From the NCBI GenBank assembly GCA_027382625.1, contig JAJKFJ010022078.1, positions 1 to 64,000 on the forward strand: 64,000 nt of DNA. The letters run 5' to 3'. Positions 46,668-58,903 of this stretch are shown here, piece after piece. This DNA comes from Tetmemena sp. SeJ-2015. Taxonomy: Eukaryota; Ciliophora; Spirotrichea; Sporadotrichida; Oxytrichidae. The notes under the pieces were generated by a model, which made no database searches, was not told where the DNA came from, and saw nothing but the letters and a program-made list of their open reading frames with translations. Each line of letters starts with the position of its first letter. Position 1 is the first letter of the stretch. The position numbers and the translations under genes are program-made.

Positions 46668-49600
46668 TCATCTTCCTTTTAATCCCCTTCTACTATTTCT
46701 CTACGATTAATCTTCACTCTAACTGTCGATGTCATCATCTCTAGATGACTCCTCTTCGTCATAAGTTTTTGACACGTCTGCCTAGCTTTCAGTTACGTCC
46801 ATGGATTGAGAAACTTCCTCACTCTCCTCGCTTTCATCATCGTAATAGCTATTCAATAAAGTTTAAGCAAGAATACATTCTCAGTTTAATCTTGAGGATT
46901 ATTCTAGGGCTAGTCTCTGCTCCTTATTATATTTCTTTGCATTATTTATTACGATTGAGCTGTCCCCATCAAAGGTCTTTGGGGCAAGTATCGAGTAGGC
47001 ACAGCCAGCGATGCTAGGGAAGGAATAATAGGCATATTGAACTAGCTAACTGGCTGAGATTTTATTATCTGCAAAGCCTCAGGAGGTTGAACTAGTGGCC
47101 TAAAAATAATATAACCTTGATGTGATTCCTCCCCCTCCGAAAATGCCTTACTATTATTTTATTATTAAAATAATTGACTATGGCTTTTGAGTGTCATCCT
47201 CCTATTAAATAAGGAATAATTGTTTGGGTTTCTAATACTCTTGCTCTGGTTTGGGTCTAGCAATAGACTTGCAAGGCACAATTTAGGATACTTTAGCAAA
47301 GATAACAAAGCATGAGTTGATAGCAACTATTCCAAATATAATGAGAGATGTGATGAGGGACATTTGCTTTTAGCTGCTCAAGTCAATTGTAGTCTTGGGT
47401 ATGAACTAGTGAGCTTGCATGTAGATTATGAGAGTGCTCATCTCGTTGAAGAGAAGTTGCAAGTTTAGCATTTGGGACTTGAAGGGCAGGATTAGCATGT
47501 ATATTGTTATAAAGGAGACGTTTAGCACCATTTGACTTTGTAGCTGCGTCTCAGTTTCATCAGTTAGGATCAAGATAGAAGTTAGCAATAACTTGAGACT
47601 GTTTATCGCTGGGAAGAATAGGGAAACAGGGAAAGAAAATGAAGTGGTTGAGTAGTCTTAGAAAAGGACATTGCCCTTGTAATAAGTCTTATCTCTAATT
47701 TCTTTGTCCCTCAGGTAGGGGTACTTCTCTTTCATCTCTTTCATTTACTTATAAAATCTGAAAGCTTGAAAGCCAATGTATCCCAGGTAAAGCCAACAAG
47801 AAACGCCAATTATAACTGAAAGTAAGGAGGAAATTGAGTTCTATGGGTCTGAGAAGCTTAGGTGAGCAAGGTTCAAATGTGAAACAAAAGACAGCTTCAA
47901 GAAAGCGTAAGGAATGAATCCAAATATCATAGATGACTTTATTCTTTACAAATGAGTTGTTTACCATTCCTCCTTGCTTTGTAAAAGCTAGTCTAGATAC
48001 TTCCACTCCAGCACTTATCACAACAGTGTAGAGAAATATTGAAAGCACATCTGCTCCAGTCTACAATAAAAAAAAATAAAGCGTTCGAGGTGAATCCCAT
48101 TTTAGAGTAGGTAAAACTAAAAGTATTTTATTTTTATTATTCTTTAATAACAAATTTTTATGAGAGGTGGGAGGATCAACCCCCTATAATTTAGATTCTC
48201 ATGTTATATTAATTTTAATTTCGAAATTGTATATTTTGGTGATTGTTTTGGGCGACAAGTGTGTAATTAGTAGCCCCTCCAAATGCAAATTAAGAGAAAA
48301 ATGAGCTCATAGGCATAGCATATTCTAGATTGAGGACAAAGTTTGTAGCCGCAGTTGGGACATATAGTTTGTTGACTGGGAACAGGTAGGCCTACTAAAG
48401 CGCTTGCATCATAAGCCATACGTCCATCATAGAATGCCCAAAAAATGAGCCAATGAATCCAAGACCATAACTACCTAGAGTACAAGCTAGAGTCAGTTTA
48501 TCAATTATAAATAATCTTTTCTATTCTTATTATGTATTTATTTATAGTGAGGGTAGCCCATTATCATAGGCTGCACTCGTTTAATCATCCTAACCATTAG
48601 GATATATAGTTACTGAAGAGTTTATCATTGCCACAGTTGTTGCATAACTTCGAACTTATTACACACAAATTATATTTTAGCAAGAGGGAAATTAATTTCA
48701 ATTCATTTATATGTCCTGTCATTGAAGTTCACTAATATCCAAACAATAGATTTTTTAAATAATAAATTGTGTGCACTATAAAATTAAAAAACAAATTGAT
48801 TTTTATTATTATAGAATTATTCTTTAAAATATCCTTTCAACTTTGCCTCCATAGAGTTGAGACGTTATTTTGAGATCAATTAGCATAGTGGTGACTCCTT
48901 TCTTTAGTCGATCCTTATAAGCAACTTGTCTGGTTACATTCCATTTAAGATTAATTTAATCCAAGCGAATTGAAAAGTTGTTTGTTCCCTGAGGACCTCT
49001 CATTTCTAACGACCAGTGTAAGGGATTAGAAGCATTCCAAATTTTAATATTCCCATTAATTAGTATAAAATTTAGATTCCAAAGTGCTCCCAAGACCACT
49101 GGCTCGCTGAACGTTAAAGTGATTTGAGTATTGGCTTTGTTTATAGAGGCTGAGGTTAGTTATGGCTAAGAGAGAGAAACGCAAACATCAGCTGAAGTAG
49201 GACTAAATCTAATTTACCAAATAATTATCAAAAGAACAAACACTTTAACTTTACCTCCTGAACAATTATAACCTATCTCTATACTACAATAAGCTGTGCA
49301 GCCATCTCCTTCTTACAAGTTTCCATCATCGCAAGCAAACTAACCAAAATTCAGGCCATCTCCACATATTTCAACGCAAATATCAGGAGTCAAAAAGTCA
49401 CCCTAAGAGCAAGTGAAACCACTCTCCACCACACATTTATCAGAACAACCATCTCCAGAATCAGTATTCGAATAAAATTAATTATAATATATTTCCATCA
49501 TCACAGTCATTTAGATAACTCATCATATTTTTTGAATCTCCACAAATTTCTTTGCAGACAGATGGCTTGGTTGTATTACCAGAAGTGCAAGTGTACCCAT

Positions 49601-52600
49601 CTTCAATATAGCAAAGTGAGGAGCAGCCATCATTTAATTATAAAATTAGATGCAAGGTTCCCGTCATCGCATTGATAAAGGCCAAAGTTTTTTCCATCAC
49701 CACAAATTTCTGTGCAAACGTCTGACTTAAACAAAGTTCCACTACTGCATTAGAACCCACTTTCTAATCCGCAAGTTGCTGAACATCCATCCCCTCCTAA
49801 GAGATTGCCATCGTCACACTAGAGGAAATTCATCTTTCTACCATCTCCACAAGTCTCAGAACAAGTGGATGCTGAAGTCAAACTACCTCCAATACAAGAA
49901 TATCCGATTTCCCTATGACAACAAGCATCACATCCATCTCCGCTAACCAGATTACCATCATCACACATCTCTGGAAAATCTCTAAGACCATCGCACTACT
50001 TAGTACACACACTTAATACCATCATAAAAATCTTAAACTTTTAGTGAATGGATCTCCAACTGTACAGACGTAATTAGTTTCAATAGTGCAAGTGCTACTA
50101 CAACCATCGCCATTTGCTGAATTTCCGTCATCACAGGCATAAGTTCCAAAAGTTCTTCCGTCTCCACAGATTTCTGTGCATGTATCTTTTGTTGTTGTAG
50201 TTCCACCTGAACATTAGTACCCAATTTCTACAGTGCAATCAGAATGGCATCCATCTCCAGAGTTTGTATTCCCATCATCACAAACATTTTAAAATTAAAC
50301 ATTATAGCCCATAAGTTTTCCATCTCCACATATTTCTGTGCATTTATCTTTCGTATAAGCACTACCTCCGGAGCAAGTAAATCCCGACTCGACTAAGCAA
50401 CTGGCAGAGCACCCATCTCCATTTACATTATTTCCATCGTCACATTCATTTGCGAATGTCTTAAAATTTCTGCCATCACCACATTTCTCTGTACAAGTGT
50501 CTTTGGTTGTTGTGGTGCCTCCTGTGCAAGTATAACCAACTTCAACTTTGCAGTTTCTGTCGCAGCCATCGAAGTTATTCGTGTTTCCATCGTCACACTA
50601 ATAAGTTCCAAAATCTTTGCCGTCTCCGCAGATTTCTTTGCAAGTACTTTTGGAATTTACACTCCCTCCAGTGCAGTTATATCCAGTCTCTACTGTGCAA
50701 GTTGCTGAACAGCCATCTCCTGGAGTAATATTATCTATACAAAATTTAGATCTTATTTTCTTCTTAAATACATTTGCAATCAATAATTTAATTTAAAAAT
50801 CATTTATTGGTGATATATATATTTGATTTCTCAATATTTCCATCATCACACCCTTCAGCTCCAACTTAAATTCCATCTCCGCATGTAGTTGTGCATGAAG
50901 AAGGAGTTCCCGAACAAGTCCATCCAGTTTCAACTTTACAAACAGCATTGCAGCCATCTTTCCTATTAGTATTTGAATCATCACAACCTCCTGGTGGAGG
51001 AACACCTGATCCACATTTAGCATAGCAAGTATCCTTTCCTTTAAAGCTACCACCCATACATCCATAACCAGTCTCTAGTGTGCAAGTAGCACTACAGCCA
51101 TCTCCAGCTGCAGTATTACCATCATCACAAACTTCAAAGTCATCTCTGATGCCATCTCCACAAGTAGTTAGGCATTTATTCACATAGTCGAACTTCCAAG
51201 TAGTGGCTGTTGGAGTTTTTGGACATGAGAAGCAATTATAATAACTGATAATTTAAATTCAAATTTATTTAAACATTTTAAAGATATTCTTAATTAATAT
51301 TGGTGTAGGCTCCCCAGCAAGTCCTGCAACTTGCATAGCAGTCAGTACATGATGACGTAGTGGTGTTAACGTAGAATCCTGCAGCACATGTAGGTATACA
51401 TTTTGAAGTAGCCACCGGGCACATCGAGCATGTTGCACTGTTTGCACTATTAGTGCATGTTGTTTTGTAAGCTTTTTTTAAATCTATTTCTTCTTTACAG
51501 TAGTCTACCATCGACAACTGATTAATGAATCCATTGAACCCGTTCAAAATATTTAATTAACTCTTTAAAAAAAGAGAATCAGCAATTTCCTTATCTATCA
51601 CAAATAAAAAAATTAAATTGCCCACTCTTGTCTTGCTCGTAAATTATTTCAACATATTTTAAGCTATCAAAGTATTTGAAGCGAGTTTACCACTCTCCGA
51701 GAAAACTTGGTTGAAGGTAGTAGAGCAGCTCTAAGAAACTGTGTCAATCTTCATGCATACTCTGGAGGTAGTGCCTGATCTTTTCACCACTGTAACTGCA
51801 ACGTAATGCCACACATTTAGAGAGATAGTTCCTGCTGTATAAGTGAAGGTTGCCCCATTCATTGCAAATTGCATAACTGTGGCAGATGAAAATCCCCATC
51901 TCAAATAGTCAGTGCCTGGGGCAGATTGCTTTTGAAAAATACTAGTCCCTGCTGTTGGGTTTGAAGTAGGTCTAATCCAAGCTTCAATTGTGAAAGATTT
52001 TATTGCAGAATTTATAGCAGTCAAAACCCAAAACCCCATAATAAGATAAGTAAATATAAATAAGTTGTGTATAATTAATTTCTTTATTAATACTTATAAT
52101 CATGCTAAATTTTAACCCTAAACAGGCAATCTAAAGTCTTCTAGGAAGGTGACCATGACGTCTGTCTCATATTCTCTGAATTTTATACCTGCTTCCTCTA
52201 TCTCAGATAACTGAGTGTTAGGTTTCATAGGTTGCTTGATTATTACTCTCTAACTTTTTCAAAGGTTCTGATACCTTGTCTATCTTACAATGTCTTGAAT
52301 TATATTGCATCATCTTCACTTTCACAGGTATTTCTCTGGTTTCATATCGCATTCAAGTATGATTGCAACTATAGACCAAATGTCCCACTGCACTGAACCG
52401 TTGAGCCAAGTCTGTCTCTATGGGAAGTAGCCTGCAGTTCCTTGCACCGATGCTTCCTCAATGTTTTCTCTTCTTACAACTCTGTTGAAGTCTATGACAG
52501 TTACTCTGACTGGTTCAAAGTTTATCATGATGTTCTCTGGCTTGAGATCTCTGAATCCCAACTCATGCAACTCCATCACTCCTCTAACGAGGTCAGTGAA

Positions 52601-55480
52601 ATAGCAGTAAGCTAGTACTTGTTGCGCCTCGTGCTGAGAAATTCTCTTAGTGATCTCCCATTTAGGAAGGCGAATGGCGATGTAATCATGATCGATAAGA
52701 ACACCAGCAAGATGAAGAACGTACTTCAAGTTTTTGTCCCTCGCTTCTCTCAACACTGTCAGTTCGTTCGCGAACTCAAGACCTCTCTCTTCCTTCTTTA
52801 CAAGGTATTCGTAAGGGAAGATCTTGTAAGCATACTCTTCTTGTATGATGGTGTCTCTTCGCTTCGCATCAGCAAGGTGGAGGTGAACACACTCCTCCAA
52901 AGTTACAACTCTCAAGCATGGAGTCTTGCTTTGAGCTAGCTGAAACTTTACTGACACCATACACTAAGGCTTCTGATTCATGAACTCAATCTTCCTCTTC
53001 TTCTCCTCTTGCTTCCTCTTTAGTTGAACCTTGTCAAGATATCGTGCTTGCCTCTTAGCTGGCACCATCTTTAAAGTTTCTTTATCCTCAATTACGAACT
53101 CAGCCATGTGCTTCTTCTCCATGTGTTTCTTGCGGAAAGCAGAGTGAGAGTATAGTGTGGCACTCTCAACATTTTTGCGATGGATTTGATGTTGAGAACT
53201 GGCTATTACTACTGATAAGGATGACTACATTCGTACCTTAGCGTAAAAATTAACTTAAATTGGATGGATCATGTAGTTATTTTTTTAATTACGCGTATGA
53301 CTCGCATGATTATAAGTATTAATAAAGAAATTAATTATACAAAACTTATTTTCACTTTCTTATAATATTTTGGGGTTTTTAGTGCTTCCAGAAGATTCTA
53401 GATACTAATATAACCCCTATAATTTAAAAAAAAATAATTTAAAAATTGACAAAATTAAATTTTGTTTTTTGTTTGTATAAGCAATCACATTTCTAATTTT
53501 TATTGATTTTGAATTAGATCCACCAAATGTGGTATCAAACCAAAGTCCTTGCTGACTAGCATATGCAGGAGTTATCGCGAAGTTAGTATATTAAATTATC
53601 TTATGAAAATAGAGTATATTAGAAATTTAATTTTAGCAACAGCTAGATTATAACCGTTTCCACTAGAATCAGGCTGAACAAAGGTTGTAGGGTAAGTGCT
53701 TTAAACGAAGTTGTAGTTGACCCAGGATTTAGCCTTCATAAAAAATAGTAAACTTCTGTTGCAAGCACTAATATGGAGCAGTACCACTGACTGGACAGAT
53801 GGTGCAATAGGACTGGCAGTTAAAAGCATTTAACATTATAGATTAAGCATTATCATTGAGAGGAGTTTAGTAGATTATAATGCAGTTGCTTAGGCTTGAG
53901 TAAGTATTGTTCCTGAATAAAAGGAAACAGATCCTACCATACCAGTGTAAGGACTGTTGAAACCTCCTGCTCCATTTCCAAATCTTCATATGATAATATA
54001 AAATATCTAATCCGTAAGCTACAGTTCCTCCAGCACACAAATTAAAAATATCCTGAGTTTGCTGGGTCATCGTTTATGGTGTCAAAATATAAACAATTAT
54101 TTTAAGTCGTACCAAGTAGTACTTCCTGTGCCAGTAAGACCAGAATCAGTTTGGATGTAGCAAGTAAATATTAAATCTATCTTATTAAAGTAATGAGAGT
54201 GCAAGTATTCGAACATTACTTCGTAAATGTCACAGTCACATGATTCCAACCAGCTACAGCAATACTTTAAACTCCAAAAAAAGCAGAGGAATTTATCGAA
54301 GCGATAAAGAGAATGGATATTTTATAATTTCTTCTCCTCAAAATCATCAAAAGAGTTATTTATAATTTACCTGCGTATTGGCAAGCATTTATCGTCATAG
54401 TTTGTCTAAGATTATCTTAGTTCCAGTTATTTTAGTTCATTCTCACTAACATTCTTCCATTGTTTATAATTTTATATTTTTATTTAAAGTCTAATTGTTA
54501 TCGAATCCTATGCAAAACCTCTCATTTGGAGCGTTTCCTCCTCAAATTAAATAATTAATATCCTGGTTTCTAAGTAGCTAAATTTAAGAAAAGGAGCTTA
54601 CATTAAATCAATTTAGATAAATAATTATAAATAATTTATTTTTAAGATTTACTTAGCTATTTTAATTATTGATTGAACTTGCAGACAAACAAACTCTAGC
54701 TATTCAAAACATTTACATACGCCCACACATCAACTGAGAAATTCATTTTTAAATTCTTCAATAATTTGTCTATGTAAGTATTTCAAAAATATTCTTTTAA
54801 ATTAAATTCACGTCATTCTCTATAGGGTTAAGGTTAAATAAATGGGTTTGGATATATTTACTGATGGTGGTTCCAGCTGGAGCATGAGTGCAGGCGAAAT
54901 TCAAACCCTCGAAGTACATTAATTTAATTATATAATAATTCCTTGCCCAACATATCTACTATTAAATATTATCGTCTAAATATGTTATTATATAATTTTA
55001 AACTTAAAGTAGAACAGATCTTAATCATTTAATCTTGTTTAATTAATCATTTGAATAACGATGATAATTAGATATATTAAACTTGATATGCTGTTAAATA
55101 TAAAATTTATTCTAAAATAAATAAATTATGACTATAATATAAAATTGGTGCTGCCCAGATTTGATCCATTATCGTCTATTAGAGATTATTGAGTGTCTTT
55201 GGTCAATTTTACCTAGATAGAAAATTGGATTTCCAGAATTATAAACGTTGTTTGTTGTAGTTGCCGTCGTTGTAGAATAGAAATTCCACATTAAAATTAA
55301 ACTTTCCTGTTGGTGTTTGAGGCTAAAATATATAAATTTTATTCTCATTTTAAATTTAACTAAATACAATTTGTAATGAAGATATTTAAAAAGCTAAATG
55401 TAGGCAGCCAGATTTAAAATGATCCAAAGCGTGAAAATTTAGTGGGTTTTAATATTCTGCTTTGGTCTGGCATTTCGCAT
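46668..55480 (-). CDS. Gene C: diverged LamG / DUF4215 multi-pass surface protein (IES-interrupted)
   Basis: Read on the minus strand. ATG 55,480 opens a signal-peptide block ('IFTLWIILNLAAY'). LamG-1 blocks follow (55,340-53,870; 'NERFCIGF', 'GWNHVTVTFTK', 'LCAGGTVAYG'). LamG-2 (53,620-51,640) includes 'SFTIEAWIRP' and 'WHYVAVTVVK', and is split by a TBE at 52,027-53,390. Then come the furin-like block (51,550-51,180), DUF4215 repeats (51,180-49,270, many 'CDDGN..DGC' units), membrane blocks (48,480-47,100; 'SISSLLSVIIGVSCWLYLG' aligns with genes A and B) and an acidic tail ('YYDDESEESEE') ending at TGA 46,670-46,668. Order and architecture match genes A and B, but it is clearly more diverged and inverted relative to them. 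It is probably a functional third paralog. Confidence 0.78.
52027..53390 (-). mobile_element. Short TBE with telomeric ends and TIRs, inserted in gene C
   Basis: The left end starts 'CAAAACCCAAAACCCC', an imperfect C4A4 telomeric repeat. The right end finishes 'TTTTGGGGTTTTT'. The adjoining ~75 bp are inverted repeats of each other: 'tataattaatttctttatt' followed by 'aatacttataatcatgc' occurs near 52,070-52,104 and as reverse complement near 53,306-53,345. AGT lies outside both ends, fitting the 3-bp ANT target of TBEs. At about 1.36 kb it is much shorter than the ~4-kb TBEs known from Oxytricha and holds only the zinc-finger/kinase gene; no transposase is seen. It splits gene C's second LamG domain and must be excised for expression. 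Confidence 0.8.
52091..53165 (-). pseudogene. TBE zinc-finger/kinase protein gene, slightly broken
   Basis: The minus-strand frame runs from about 53,165. A zinc-finger-like half ('HSAFRKKHMEKKHM') and a Lys/Arg-rich stretch lead into a kinase domain. The catalytic loop reads 'FRDLKPENIMI' (His of HRD is Phe; Asp, Lys and Asn kept), the DFG position 'VIDFN', and subdomain IX 'WDIWSIVAIILE'. This fits the 57-kDa-type ORF described for TBEs. After about 52,340 the frame meets TGA, and two frame changes are needed to continue to 'FLEDFRLPV' and the final TGA near 52,091, so this copy looks recently damaged or contains small errors. Its role in transposition or excision is unknown. Confidence 0.7.
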
Positions 55481-55635
55481 TTTTTTACTTTTCTAAATTT
55501 AATTAGAACAAATATTTACTCTTGATAATAAGATAATAATGGCAAGTTAATAATTAAAGCAGAGCGTATCAAGAGATAATAAGTAATTACAACTTTATCA
55601 ACTTAAATGCAAAAGCAACTTTAATTTTTTGAGAT

Positions 55636-57523
55636 TCAATCCTTCCTATAATTTTTTGTATAAAATGAATTTGTTTAAAGATTTCGAAGAACTAACTTTA
55701 ATTAAATAATCTGAAAAGCCACTTGTAATATATTTGAATCAAAAATTAATTTAAATCTTGTCAATAGAAATAATAATATCATTATTGCTATTGTTAGTAG
55801 CCCTAGGCTCCATTTTGTATTCCCTTTAACTGTATTTTTCTTTTTGCTATATTTATATGATGCTGAGAGATTAAATATTTTAAAATGAGCTTTCTTTAAA
55901 TAAATGACATCAAATTAAATTTATTGATTTAATTAAAAATATTTTATTTAAGATTAGTTAAACTATCTCATAGTGATTCTTTTGCCTTGCAATTTCAATA
56001 GGTTAATTGCCCTCGTAGTCTTTATTAGTGCCAGGTCCTCCTTCTCCACTTTGAATGCCTAGTCTCAAAAGCACATTTACTATTTCTATTTAATTGAATT
56101 TGCATGCCCAGTGCAACGCATTTCTTTTGAGCTTATCATTTACATTCAAATTAGCACCATGCCTATGGAGGAGTTCAATAACGCTTATAAATCCATTTAT
56201 AGCTGCATAGTGAATCGAAGTCCATCCATCCTAAAATCAATTAGCTGAATTCTTAGTTTACTAGAGTTTCATGGTCTATGTCGAACTAATACCTATCAAG
56301 ATAAAGTTGCATGATATTTAGTTTGCCTTCTCTGGCTGCTAAATGGAAAGGAGTTTCGTCTAGATAGTTTCTGCACATGTAATCTCCTTTCATCTCCGTC
56401 ACTATATACTGTAATAGCTTTTCATGTCCATACTCTGCGCAAACATGCATCATCGTATCACCTGACTAAAGATTATGGACAAAAGCTTACTGGTCTCAAA
56501 CTTTCATCACAACTTATTCCTTCTTTCTTGGCTGTTATTATGACTTTATCAGTCTTTCCTCTTTATATAGCATACACAAAGTCCTCGTAATCATAAATAA
56601 TTCTATGTATGCTTCCCATACTGAGTTTTCATAGTAAAAAGAGTAGTCTTCTTTTGTCAATGAATTAGGAACAATGAACTTATTCTGCTTTTTCTAAAAG
56701 CTTCTTTTGTTAGCCCTCTATCTTTAATAGTTTGAAGGGTCATTTTGAAGTTTCTGTCCCTCCTTTTTTCTAAAATTAGTTGGAGAATATGATTCTATGC
56801 TCCCAACACTCATTAAGCCATCACCTTAATTGTCGTCAAGAGAAACGCTATCATCATCTCTAAAATATAATTAAATTAAATTCTGCTAGAAGTACTTTGC
56901 ATTTTAAAATGTATTTAAACTTATAAGTATATTTTTCCGAATTAAGGAGTCTGAAATCTAAGCTATTTAAGTTTTTCTTGCTGTTAATTTTGATATTTAC
57001 CATTCTGATCGTGAATCTTATTGAATGAGCTTGTACCAATAGAGTAAGGAGCTTTATTTATCTTTTAATTTGTCATTTCAGATTGTGTTGGCTTAAGACC
57101 TTACTTTAATCCAAAAATAGGAGTTATTTTCTTGGAAGATTTGCTGTCAGCTCCTCCTGCATTCCAAATAAATCATCTCTATAATTTTAAGAACGAAAAG
57201 AGCGCATTACTTACACGTTGTCTTTATTTTCTTCATTGCTTTATGAGCTAGAATCACTTTAAAATAATTTGTGGTGATTAATCGTTCTTTTGAATACTGT
57301 CAATATCGAGTTCATCAGCGGAGCTGACCGAAGAAGTGTGCTTCTCATCTGAAATTATAGCAGATAACTTGCTGGACATCCTTCGAATATTGGTCATGTC
57401 TAACTTAGTAATCAGTTTTACTTTTTTATCATCTCTCATGGACTTTCTCTGCAGTGAGTCTTTTTGTTCTTGAGCTGTAAGTGTCACATCCACAGTTGAG
57501 ATGTCTTCGTCTGAAAAATCCAT
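55636..57523 (-). CDS. Ankyrin-repeat membrane protein (IES-interrupted)
   Basis: ATG 57,523 begins a charged N-terminal region ('MDFSDEDISTVDVTLT..'). After poorly resolved blocks, ankyrin repeats follow at about 56,480-55,940: 'DETPFHLAAREGKLNIM', 'DGWTSIHYAAINGFISVI' and 'RNALHWACKFNQIEIV'. A hydrophobic segment near 55,830-55,770 ('LGLLTIAIMILLFLL') is probably transmembrane, and the frame stops at TGA 55,638-55,636. Ankyrin repeats bind proteins. Ankyrin arrays followed by membrane spans occur in DHHC acyltransferases and channels, but neither a DHHC motif nor a pore is visible. Small IESs are implied by frame changes (e.g. after 57,280 and near 56,240). It is transcribed in the same direction as gene C, which starts about 155 bp downstream. 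Confidence 0.7.
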
Positions 57524-57581
57524 TTTAAAATCTATTCTATAATTTAACTTTACTTTTAAATTATAAAGCCAAAATTTTATT

Positions 57582-58794
57582 AAAATTACATTGATAAATA
57601 AGCTTTGCAGACTTATGGATTAGACTTTTACTCATCTAGTACAAGCATAGCAGGTAGAGCCCTTAAAACTGGAGTGGTAGCTATGATCCCATTCATTGTG
57701 TCTGACCCTCATAGTTATCAAACTACTATTTATCTGACTATTTCAATCAAAGACTATCAAGTTTTTAGATGGAACAAAAAATTCCCAGATCAATAAGTAT
57801 ACAAGGGATTGGATTTTTGTTTTTGCTTAGGAAATAATTTCTTCTACGACCCAGGAGACAATAAACCTCTACTGTTTTTGCCTCTACTCTGAGTGACTAG
57901 AGTTTGCCCTCATGGATATATTTTGAACCTACCACAAGATGCTTCTATGGCAACCCACCTATTGTCACTTCAATGACTATTCAAATTAGAGCTACCAATT
58001 AAATTAGCAAGGACTCAAAAACCTTATCTTTCAAATTTACTGTAATAGATAAACCAAATCCAAAACTTCAAATGGAATTCATGCTCGATGATCTGAGAAT
58101 ATAGATAGATCAGTGCTTTCAAGTTACTTTCCCAATTAGATTGTTCACTGATTAATCCAACAATAACCTTATATTAATATTTGAAAGCATTTAAATTTTT
58201 TATTTGAGTTTAACCTGTTAAACTTTCAAACTTTTCTATCGGGCGGATAAATCCTTCCTAAATGGATGAGTTTCAACTCTGATAACAGAACTTTGTAAGG
58301 CTGTGCTTTTGAAGAGGGGATTTATGTTATTGATATCCTGGTTTAAGATTAGCTTGGGCAATCTGCATTTACTAATATGCGAATAGTAGTTTCAAATATA
58401 GACAATCCTTCTAAAAATAAGTTAGTTATAAGATCAGTTCTTTCTTTAGCAACCATAATGCTGCTTTTGATTTATCTCTCGTACTCAATACTATTCTAAC
58501 TCCAAACTTACTCACACTACATTAAGCACACTTACATTGATAGCCTTAGAAAGATTTTATTTTATTTCTCAGGCTAGATTCGGCGAGTTCAAAGACATCA
58601 CTGTAGTAGTTAACGATAACAACTCGCTAATGAGAACTCAGAGAGAAAACTTAAAATAAAAGATTAAGAATCAAAGGGCAAAACAAAAATATAAATCTAA
58701 CAAGTCATATTCAGAAATCAGTAGTCTAGATACTGTTGAAGACTTAAATAAAAGGAAGGTCCTCGGATTAAATATGATTAAGAGACCAATTTGA
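57582..58794 (+). CDS. 3' part of scrambled SBBP/CADG membrane protein gene (inverted MDS block)
   Basis: The block starts at an AAAATTA pointer (57,582-57,588). It encodes cadherin-like CADG sequence: 'SIAGRALKTG', a signature 'LPSWIYFEPTTRCFYGNPP', then 'DSKTLSFKFTVIDKPNP'. Near the C-terminus a membrane span ('LATIMLLLIYLSYSILF', about 58,440-58,500) precedes a basic cytoplasmic tail ('QKIKNQRAKQKYKSNK') ending at TGA 58,792-58,794. One single-base frame break lies near 57,880 between 'DPGDNKPL' and 'VFASTLSDQ'. Alone it lacks any start. Joined to the minus-strand block through the pointer it continues in frame, so it is read here as the last part of that gene. Confidence 0.7.
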
Positions 58795-58903
58795 AATATT
58801 TTTATTTTCCATTCAAATTTCTTTCTATGGGTAAAATTTCAAAGCTTATTAGTCATCATTCACAATTAAAAATTAACAAAGTTATTTTATGTTTTAGGTT
58901 TAA

